64,000 nt of DNA from Wolfiporia cocos (Eukaryota > Basidiomycota > Agaricomycetes > Polyporales > Phaeolaceae): positions 558,001-622,000 of the forward strand of contig JACCLO010000001.1 in assembly GCA_029448655.1 (NCBI GenBank), read 5' to 3'. Positions 54,901 through 61,737 of this stretch are shown piece after piece. The notes under the pieces were generated by a model, which was given only the letters and a program-made list of their open reading frames with translations, did no database searches and had not been told where the DNA came from. A program made the translations under genes and the position numbers. Position 1 is the first letter of the stretch. Each line of letters starts with the position of its first letter.

Positions 54901-56438
54901 CGAACCTCCTGTATCTCCGGATTTATCCGAATCACAGTCTTCCGAAACAAATCATTTCGGACAGAGGACCGCAATTCTCTTCTGAGTTATTCAAGGGATG
55001 GTGCGAGCAATTGGGAATTCAGAGGTCGATGACGACAGCCTACCACCCGCAAGCGGACGGCCAAATGGAGAGAATTAACCAAATTCTAGAACAATACTTA
55101 CGATGCTACATCGACGTTATCCAAAAAGATAACTGGGTATTCTATCTCCCCACGGCAGAGTTCGCGTACAATAACGCGGCTAGTGAGACGACCAAGAATA
55201 GTCCATTCTTCGTCGAACTAGGAAGGCATCCCAATGCAGGACCTACGGATTTGAAGCCGACGCAATATTCGGATTTAAATCAATTTGCTTACGCCAGATG
55301 GTCAGCACAAGAACAAGCTAAGGCAGCTATGAAACTGGCTGCTGAACGCTGGTCTTGGTATTATGATCAACATAAGCGCTCGGTACCGTTTAAAGTCGGC
55401 GACAAAGTACTCGTTGACGCCCGTAGCTGGCAAGACTCCGAAAGAAGTCTTAGTCCACGCTATTTGGGACCATTTAAGATAATTGAACAATTATCTCCGG
55501 TCACCTTTAGGGTACACATGGACGAGCAATACAGGGCTTACCACCCCGTATTTCACGCTTCCAAGTTGGTCATGTACAAGGACCCGGTGCATCAGAAAAA
55601 ACCAGAGCCTCAACCAGAAATGGTCGACGGCGAGGAATTATGGGAAGTCGAGAAGATCTTAGATCATCGTCTCCGCGCAGGAAGAGTTGAATACAGAATC
55701 CGATGGAAGGGATTCGGTATCAATGACGACTCCTGGGTACGCGAAGCCGATCTCGACTCGGCATATGACATTCTGCAGGAATACAAGGCTTCACACCCTA
55801 TCCCGATGCAGGATGTTCCCCTCAGGCGATCAGCTAGAAGGAAAGAAGCAGTTCATGTCTTCGACCCTGACAGCGACGACTGGGAAGCCGACGAATGCAC
55901 GTGGCCAGACGACTGGCCGCAGTATCGCGAAAAATTTGCGAAGGATCCTAAGCAACGCATGGTTAGACACCCCGACGGGGGATGGATGTCAGCGGACATT
56001 AACCAAAATGCGGATTTGAAAATCGTAGTCGGTGAAGGCGGCCGAATGCCGGAAAAAGGAACCAAGGACTCGGTTGGGTTTGACCTGTACACTGCAACAG
56101 GCGATGTTCTGCCAGCTCACGGGCAGACAGAATACAACACCAAACTGAAGATCCAGGTACCTTTCGGCACTTACGGACGTATCGCCCCCCGCTCTAGTCT
56201 TGCCCGCAAAGGCATAGACGTAATGGGTGGCGTTATCGACCACGACTATCAAGGCAAAGTAATCATCATTCTCCGGAATCACTCCGATATATCAATCGAT
56301 ATTCGGGCCGGTGATAAGATTGCTCAGCTTATCTGCGAAGTTGCTAAGGACCCGCACATTACGCTACACGGAAAATCTTACTTTGAAAAGATTAAATCCG
56401 AGCGCGGTACTGGTGGATTCGGCTCCACAGGAAAGTAA
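51903..56438 (+). CDS. pol: Family-2 pol polyprotein with C-terminal chromodomain and dUTPase
   Basis: 1511 codons if started at ATG 51903, in the +1 frame relative to gag and overlapping it by 59 nt. The real start may be a frameshift or reinitiation. Protease D138-T-G, RT active site YLDD at 513-516, RNase H (EADSSDYATGAVLSQ), integrase HHCC (H886, C924, C927) and D957, D1020, E1056 (D,D-35-E) are all present. GPF module, chromodomain about 1245-1297, and dUTPase about 1370-1511 with [29 protein letters not shown] and RGTGGFGSTG follow. All catalytic residues looked for are present. The chromodomain suggests targeting to marked chromatin; the dUTPase suggests control of uracil in cDNA. Both roles are inferred from families. 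Confidence 0.93.
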   Translation: MSGPSRFPSPQPHVSKTFCEEHTSPAVAGSVQCPEEAHLYEEASQRPLILWEDKAVVRHSVSHLGIFGNSATDFARRTRTLATRAPPVQYFHPDPTALKFFTLYNVHGNDSRDDNKSFSIEVELWVYGKKVNAMALIDTGASISVIDKKLVHEEKLVTQKLPSPLEIRNADGTSNTAGNINMAVKAYMVHEEHKSTEFLYVMDVQNADVILGYDWFLKHNPDFNWPEGTFTYRCMEKCKHGKRVSISEEEDEIEPRNIYQIINDFPIDFLGLEEPENPFVAWVNTLDEGTELLIDAIQSITEKSDDEFLTDADLQKWKSLVPEEYQEFGPTVFSQRASERMPERKPYDHAIDFPDDAVLPPPSKAYKMSPQEANSLDQWIQEELRKGYIRHSKSPVASPVFFVPKKDGGARMVVDYRKVNDLTIKNRYPLPRIDELIDKLSQASIFTKLDLRWGYNNVRIKEGDEWKTAFITPNGLYEAVVMYFGFCNAPSTFQHMMNDILGDLIREGKVIVYLDDILVFGNDLLEHRRIVKQVLQILQDNDLFAKPEKCFFEQSSIEYLGMIISKGKVEMDPKKVAGVMDWPTPAKVKDVQAFVGFANYYRRFIKDFSKVVKPLTELSKKNTQWNWGPEQAEAFQTLKEAFTSAPILRIPNQESPFHVEADSSDYATGAVLSQYSSEDKLWHPVAFYSKSLSAPERNYEIYDKELLAIIRALEEWRHYLEGHPHKFEVWSDHLNLTYFKSAQRLTRRQARWSLYLTRFNFTMCHKPGKTMLTADPLSRRPDHEEGVELDNRDQILLKPEYFTVRALEASQQEIQSGDEDLLRQIRQALMDDQITKDYQELLKSGPKEFGKDLQEWNMEAGLLLRRGKVYVPKEPKELRTKILELHHDHVTAGHFGRWKTYELLSRNYWWPGMTTMVKQYVEGCDTCQRMKNRNQTPYGPLQPLPVPEAPWDTITIDFIVHLPPSGERKQFTAIMVVVDRLTKRAHFIPTSDNISAKELANLLYLRIYPNHSLPKQIISDRGPQFSSELFKGWCEQLGIQRSMTTAYHPQADGQMERINQILEQYLRCYIDVIQKDNWVFYLPTAEFAYNNAASETTKNSPFFVELGRHPNAGPTDLKPTQYSDLNQFAYARWSAQEQAKAAMKLAAERWSWYYDQHKRSVPFKVGDKVLVDARSWQDSERSLSPRYLGPFKIIEQLSPVTFRVHMDEQYRAYHPVFHASKLVMYKDPVHQKKPEPQPEMVDGEELWEVEKILDHRLRAGRVEYRIRWKGFGINDDSWVREADLDSAYDILQEYKASHPIPMQDVPLRRSARRKEAVHVFDPDSDDWEADECTWPDDWPQYREKFAKDPKQRMVRHPDGGWMSADINQNADLKIVVGEGGRMPEKGTKDSVGFDLYTATGDVLPAHGQTEYNTKLKIQVPFGTYGRIAPRSSLARKGIDVMGGVIDHDYQGKVIIILRNHSDISIDIRAGDKIAQLICEVAKDPHITLHGKSYFEKIKSERGTGGFGSTGK

Positions 56439-56462
56439 TTGTTCCATTAGGGACAATGAAAC

Positions 56463-56475
56463 CTGAAGAGGTGGT
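56463..56475 (+). other. polypurine tract, family 2
   Basis: TGAAGAGGTGG followed by TAA and the LTR start. It is short and interrupted compared with the G-runs of the other elements. Confidence 0.6.
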
Positions 56476-56477
56476 AA

Positions 56478-57174
56478 TGTCACAGATTTAGGACATGCCA
56501 CTATTTTTCCCGTATTTTTACCTATTTATCTGGTATTTCTACGACCTTGTAGACATTTACGCTGCTAAGCGCCCGTCTACACGTACACGCAACCAAACAA
56601 CACGTACACAACGCGGTATACGTCCACCTGTCATAACAACACGTACATAACACGTATGTACGCGTCAATGACTCAGCGGACTAACCTCCGGTGTCACGCG
56701 CTGTACTCATATCCCGTTATCGGGCTATGTCACTACAATTGGATAAGCGGCCCGCTCGTTATCACATGCCAATGCCCTTAGTATTACTCATATCCCGATA
56801 TCGGTATATTGTTATCACGTGCATGGCTTATTAACGAAGCAACGCCACTATCACAACATGGACCTACGGTCCAAACAACGCCTCTTACTGGTGCGGCCAT
56901 TACCGGCGCACATGGTCTACTGTAGTTTACGACTTAGCTGTATTAGTTATGTCTGCGCACAGACCGTCTCAATGTTTGGCTCCCTTACTGGTAACCAAAC
57001 ACTACATGTATATAAGTAGGGCTATCGCTACGATATGCCTTAGATTTGTTCTCTGCATTCGCACAGTTACATAACATCTCTGCTTGCGCCCACTAGCCTC
57101 CTCACCAACCTCCAGCAACTCCTTCAAGTCGCTTATAAGGTTATAGTGTGAGTCCCACAGTCTAGTCTGTGTCA
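56478..57174 (+). repeat. LTR-C (subtype C2), 3' LTR
   Basis: 697 bp, TGTCACAGATTTAGGAC to CTAGTCTGTGTCA. It differs from the 5' LTR at many sites and groups with 23808-24504. The first palindromic site reads ATATCCCGTTATCGGG; the second, ATATCCCGATATCGG, is a nearly perfect palindrome. Confidence 0.92.
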
Positions 57175-57513
57175 ATTGGGCAAGAGTGTTATCGCTGAGT
57201 AACTGAAACAAGACTACTCACTTATGTTATAAGCTTTGAGGGTTGCTGGTTAGGCGGTAGCTTTGAGGTTGTCGAGTAGACTTAAGCAGGTAGAGCATGT
57301 TACGGGTCGAATACCCGTTCGTATATTCGAGTCGCAAATATAGATCGTTCTTCTGCACGTAGGCACGTCGCCGTATGCAAGGCAAATACTCGTTAGATGC
57401 CTTCGGGTCCTAAGTGAAGTCCTTAGGAGATCGGTTAATATCCAATACGCGTTAGAGGATATAATCTGTTCAAGTGCGAGTCGAATAGAATATAAGACTC
57501 GCCTAAGTCCGAG
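57175..57513 (-). repeat. Degenerate LTR-G-like remnant and unassigned sequence
   Basis: From about 57206 the sequence (tgaaacaagactactcactta...) matches the end of LTR-G (31797 backwards) for about 95 bp, through ggttgtcgagtagac. The remaining part to 57513 is A/T-rich with several gagtcg-type repeats and is not assigned. 57175-57205 is unassigned. Confidence 0.55.
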
Positions 57514-58253
57514 TGACGCAGACACTCACTAAGAATGAATATAACTTGAGGGGCGGTGTCGATAGCGGTGAAGTGTAAGAGTCAAGCAGTTGGTAAGAGC
57601 AACTAGTCGATTGTCGAGGAGAACTATTCTGAGTCTACAACGTACTCAGAGGCCAGCTTATATACATGAAGGGTAAGACCCATAACACCGTAGGTAAGAC
57701 TAGTGATACCGCAGGGCGTAGGGTTATGTACCGGTAATGGTACGACCCGAAGCTTGTGATAGTTCCAAAGGTCGCTGACTGAGCATAAGGCTACAGCATG
57801 TGACGTGAGTTAGGCCGCTGACTGAGCGTGAGCCAGCGGCAGGTGACGCGAGTCACTAGAAAGCCATGTGACGTGTGGCAACGTATGTTGTGAACTCTTT
57901 GTATGGTCACGTGCAGGAAAGATAAGATAGGTCTACAGATAAGATGAGGCGCCGTGATAGGCGCTGAGCTAACGTGCACAAGAGATAAGATAAGAGTTAT
58001 ATCACAAGACGCGCTGCGGACCCAATGCAACGTGCTTATGAGTGGCATAATAGCCACTCCCCCAAAAGGGCTACGATAACAGCTCATGCTGCTATCGAGG
58101 GTCCAGCTATATCTGCAGTTCATATTCCCACGCTCGGCACCTATTAGACACTCTATGGTGTAGGCCATGTATGCCGGCGCCACGTACGGGTAATGTACCC
58201 TAGTTATTGCTCCATAACGTCTATGATATTATGCTTTCGCATTATCTGTGACA
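57514..58253 (-). repeat. LTR-H, 3' LTR
   Basis: 740 bp, minus start TGTCACAGATAATGCG, end GTGTCTGCGTCA. A polypurine tract (minus GTGGGGGTAA) precedes it at 58254-58263, so it is a 3' LTR. The TATA box (minus CATGTATATAAG) lies near 57658-57668. The terminal 50 bp match the remnant beside family-3 gag. Confidence 0.8.
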
Positions 58254-58662
58254 TTACCCCCACTTCAAGGATTAACCGTCTCTGGTTAAGGAGATAACTT
58301 AGGCTGCATCAAGCCGCCCCCGGTACTAAGTATCACTTCTACTATGCTTTGTCATTGTGCCTGGTGAAGGGTACCCCCAATCCCTTATACCATTTGGCTT
58401 ATGACGTGTGTGCCAACCTCTTGAAGGCCCGACTTACACCCTGGATTTTGGGTGCGGGTTAAGGCTATTTAATAGTAGTTTTTACCACGCAAGCTTTGAC
58501 CAATCTTATCCCCTGATACCTTACGGTTATAGAGGGGCCCCATGATACAGGGGGTCACGTGGTGGGTACTTTTCCCTCAGCTGCCAGTGGTTCGGAAGCG
58601 CCCCAGTCAGTGGAAATATTTGCCACCACCCAGGTTCGAACCGGCGACCGGGTGAGCTGTTA
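58254..58662 (-). other. Internal remnant of an LTR-H element
   Basis: About 410 bp without a coding frame. One end carries the polypurine tract; the other joins a partial LTR-H copy. A GGTTCGAACC palindrome near 58635-58644 resembles a tRNA T-arm, but no complete tRNA fold is present. It may be a deletion derivative of an element or another non-autonomous form. Confidence 0.55.
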
Positions 58663-58919
58663 TTATATCACAAGACGCGCTGCGGACCCAATGCAACGTG
58701 CTTATGAGTGGCATAATAGCCACTCCCCCAAAAGGGCTACGGTAACAGCTCATGCTGCTATCGAGGGTCCAGCTATATCTGCAGTTCATATTCCCACGCT
58801 CGGCACCTATTAGACACTCTATGGTGTAGGCCATGTATGCCGGCGCCACGTACGGGTAATGTACCCTAGTTATTGCTCCATAACGTCTATGATATTATGC
58901 TTTCGCATTATCTGTGACA
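58663..58919 (-). repeat. LTR-H, partial (first 257 bp of LTR)
   Basis: Matches 57997-58253 with about one difference (ctacggtaac versus ctacgataac). The TATA region and 3' end are missing. It is fused directly to LTR-I at 58920. Confidence 0.85.
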
Positions 58920-59039
58920 AGTTATCTACGAGAGTGAGATAAGGGTGAGACATAACGTGATACAGAAAGCGAGTAGAACGAGCTGTAGAAAATCAGAGAA
59001 AATAGGGAAAAATAGGGAAAAATAAGAGAAACCGTGACA
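58920..59039 (-). repeat. LTR-I, first 120 bp, 3' LTR of family 4
   Basis: Minus start TGTCACGGTTTCTC, preceded by polypurine tract AGGAGGGGGTAA (59040-59052). It holds a tandem gggaaaaata repeat near 59003-59023. The rest of the LTR is lost at the LTR-H junction. Confidence 0.75.
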
Positions 59040-59082
59040 TTACCCCCTCCTCAAAATTCAGCGTCCCGATGAAGCAGCTAAA

Positions 59083-59114
59083 AATGCTAGAGCCCACTAA
59101 AGGGTTAGACTTTG
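59083..59114 (-). other. conserved 3' non-coding motif, family 4
   Basis: tgctagagcccactaaagggttagactt (shown in parts) matches 9188-9218 downstream of the family-1 dUTPase. It lies between the stop codon and the polypurine tract. Confidence 0.55.
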
Positions 59115-59120
59115 CTTGCG

Positions 59121-59816
59121 CTACTTGCCTGTGCTGCCAAAACCCTTTGTACCTTGTTGACCTTGTTGACCGTGCAAGAGATTGTAGGCGGTGGGCGACG
59201 AGACATGTTCTTCGGGATAGTACATCCGATGAACTAGTAGCTGGGCTACTTTGTCTTTTGCCTTAACTTCGTATGCGGTTGATCCAAGGTTATGAATCAT
59301 GACTTTGACTTCTCCTCTATAGTCCCAGTCGATAACTCCTCCAAGTACGATTAGGCTTTGTTTGGCCATGCTAGACCGGGTTGCCAGCTGTCCGTAATGC
59401 CCGTAAGGGAACAGAACTTGAAGTCCTGTTGATATGGTGGCGGTTTGGCCGGGTTGGATAGTTAATCCTTCCATAGCATAAATATCGTATCCAGCGGAGT
59501 GTGGGGTCCCTTTTACGGGGTAGAGTGGAGTCGCATCTTTGTCACCGAATGGTACGGCGAATTCCAGATAGTCATTGAAGACAATATTGTCTTCTACGAA
59601 GTTTTCGTACGGATCTCTTTTCAGCCATCGGCTGGTGGGTTTGACTGGCCTCTCCTCGTCGGAGTCGTAGCCCTCGGATTCGTCGTCTGCGTTATCCGAG
59701 TGCATGGGCCAGTCATCAGGCCAGAGGTATCGATCTCCCACTTTCCAGTTAGGATCATCGTCGGGTTCAGCAACAGCAATGGTTCGGTGTGCCGAGAGGT
59801 GGTTTGTCTGAGCGTC
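59121..59816 (-). pseudogene. Family-4 dUTPase domain, cut from pol by element D
   Basis: The minus frame begins DAQTNHLSAHRTIAVAEP after element D and ends at TAA 59121. A linker with YLWPDDWPMHSDN resembles the WPDDWPQ linker of families 1 and 2. The dUTPase motifs are AGYDIYA, TRSSMA, GVIDWDYRGEV, KVAQLL and GTKGFGSTG. Without element D the frame would continue directly from the chromodomain (FFDA joined to QTNH). This is the most diverged dUTPase in the window and shows that the domain is old in these elements, or was gained more than once. Confidence 0.9.
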
Positions 59817-60422
59817 TGTCACGGTAACCACCGTGCCACCCGCCTCAGCGGGGAACCTCTATATCCGCCTATCCTAACCCCTAAAGCCCTCCATCCCCCA
59901 TAGGCGGAGAACAAGAAGGCACGTCTATTGAGACGTCCTGCCGTATTGCCCAGACTAGCAGGTAAAGGAATAAAGACGAGGTGGATGCAATGAATAGAGG
60001 CCCCCACGCCCAAGTAGGACGTAGCAGGCTTTGTCGACTAAGACCCTGCACGCAGAGACAAGCAAGCAGACGGTATGGAAAAGGTTGCCAGGGGACGCGC
60101 CCCCAACGACGAGAAGATAAGTTCTGAGGAGTACCTCAGAACGCTACCTAGTATATATACATGTAAACGCAGACTTCTGTAGCTACAAGACCTGCCCTAA
60201 TGGCGTGGTCTGTGCACACTGTGACTACGCTGCACATGACTATGTAACGCGGGTAACTCCAGTGACGTACCACATGACCTAAGTAAGAGATAAGATAGGA
60301 GAAGCTTATCTATTTCCCATGCACGTGCAGTCCCGGGCGGCTAGGTATAACGTAGCGAATATCTGGGGAATAAAGGTTAATAATCGACAGGAAACCCCTT
60401 TATTCCGGGATTTCTTGTGACA
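59817..60422 (-). repeat. LTR-D, 3' LTR of element D
   Basis: 606 bp; minus start TGTCACAAGAAATCCC, end GGTTACCGTGACA. The TATA box (CATGTATATATA) lies near 60150-60160, with GTGCACAGACC upstream near 60209-60220. Confidence 0.93.
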
Positions 60423-61131
60423 TTACCCCCCCCTTAGAATTTTCGTCGGCCCGACGAAGGATGTTCCCCCTAGCTACCCCCTGTCGACGATTCTTCGACG
60501 CTCGCACTCACCGCTGGTCGACCTGAGTGCCCACCTCCAGTTTCGGCACCTAATCCCCAGCCTACCTCCCTAAGCCGGTCCCGTCCTTGCGCTCGCCGCT
60601 TTTGCATTTTCGCCGGCGGTAGGAGCCGTTTTCGGCGCTCTTGGTACTGGCGCTCCCACACGGCGTGCTTGGTTATTTGCGCGCGGTTGGTAGGACGTTG
60701 GTTGGGTGGTGGGTGGTTGCCCTGGTGGCGTTTTGGTCTCTGGGCCTCCTTGGTGGTGGAGGTCGCGTCTGTCGTCTAAGGGTGTCCATAGGTACGGGAC
60801 ACCTGTCGTCCGGCTTCACTTCACTGACCTGCCGACGTGGGGTTGCACCGGGGTGCTTCACATACCCACAAAGGTCTTGTGTCGCCGATTCTTCTCGCTG
60901 CCGAGGGACTCCGCTGTGACCTGCAGAGTCCAACTGGCTTCTTCAATCCGCGGTCGGTCCTGGGCGCTCGTCGCCCTGACAACGCTTATGTGGGGGCTGG
61001 CATGTATGTCTGCCGACCTCTGACGCTTGTGCCAGAGGCTGCCCCGCCACGTCGTCGAACCTATGCGTTGAAGACCCCGAGGGCCCGTATACGACGTCAA
61101 CGGGCAGTCGGGTAGAATAGAACTTATCTTA
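60423..61131 (-). other. Internal region of element D, non-coding
   Basis: No gag or pol motif and no ORF of interest. On the minus strand a hairpin CCTCTGGC...CAGAGG lies at 61017-61038, 94 nt from the 5' LTR, as in element A. The block GTGGGTATGTGAAG near 60862-60878 and the pairing CAACCCCACG nearby are also shared with A. A G-rich tract ends the region. Confidence 0.7.
61119..61129 (-). promoter_or_regulatory. self-primer binding site of element D
   Basis: Minus AGATAAGTTCT, 2 nt after the LTR, complementary to AGAACTTATCT of the LTR (61430-61440), about 30 bp downstream of the TATA box near 61468-61476. Confidence 0.78.
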
Positions 61132-61737
61132 TGTCACGGTAACCACCGTGCCACCCGCCTCAGCGGGGAACCTCTATATCCGCCTATCCTAACCCCTAAA
61201 GCCCTCCATCCCCCATAGGCGGAGAACAAGAAGGCACGTCTATTGAGACGTCCTGCCGTATTGCCCAGACTAGCAGGTAAAGGAATAAAGACGAGGTGGA
61301 TGCAATGAATAGAGGCCCCCACGCCCAAGTAGGACGTAGCAGGCTTTGTCGACTAAGACCCTGCACGCAGAGACAAGCAAGCAGACGGTATGGAAAAGGT
61401 TGCCAGGGGACGCGCCCCCAACGACGAGAAGATAAGTTCTGAGGAGTACCTCAGAACGCTACCTAGTATATATACATGTAAACGCAGACTTCTGTAGCTA
61501 CAAGACCTGCCCTAATGGCGTGGTCTGTGCACACTGTGACTACGCTGCACATGACTATGTAACGCGGGTAACTCCAGTGACGTACCACATGACCTAAGTA
61601 AGAGATAAGATAGGAGAAGCTTATCTATTTCCCATGCACGTGCAGTCCCGGGCGGCTAGGTATAACGTAGCGAATATCTGGGGAATAAAGGTTAATAATC
61701 GACAGGAAACCCCTTTATTCCGGGATTTCTTGTGACA
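61132..61737 (-). repeat. LTR-D, 5' LTR of element D
   Basis: Read by eye it is identical to 59817-60422. It holds the promoter box GTGCACAGACC and a TATA box, then the transcript start segment complementary to the primer site. Confidence 0.93.

Larger units (their letters stand above)
47208..57174 (+). mobile_element. Family-2 Gypsy chromovirus, complete with open ORFs
   Basis: A 9967-bp element with LTR-C (47208-47905), self-primer site, leader, preGag (48927-49826), gag (49970-51961), pol-dUTPase (51903-56438), a weak purine tract and LTR-C (56478-57174). All coding frames are open. The two LTRs are of different subtypes (C1 and C2) with many differences, and the flanks (atcga and attgg) do not match. 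Despite its intact frames it is therefore not a simple young insertion; recombination with another copy is likely. Confidence 0.9.
59817..61737 (-). mobile_element. Non-autonomous LTR element D, very young
   Basis: Two 606-bp LTRs (59817-60422 and 61132-61737) that read identically enclose 709 bp of non-coding sequence. The perfect target duplication gcgtc lies at 59812-59816 and 61738-61742. A self-primer site (61119-61129) follows the 5' LTR and a polypurine tract (60423-60436) precedes the 3' LTR. It interrupts family-4 pol between chromodomain and dUTPase. It needs proteins in trans; no autonomous element with LTR-D is in the window. Confidence 0.92.

Noticed and set aside
58630..58655. 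tRNA-like GGTTCGAACC palindrome
   Set aside because: Only a T-arm-like segment with four of five stem pairs is present; D-arm, anticodon arm and acceptor pairing are missing, so no tRNA gene or SINE head is called.
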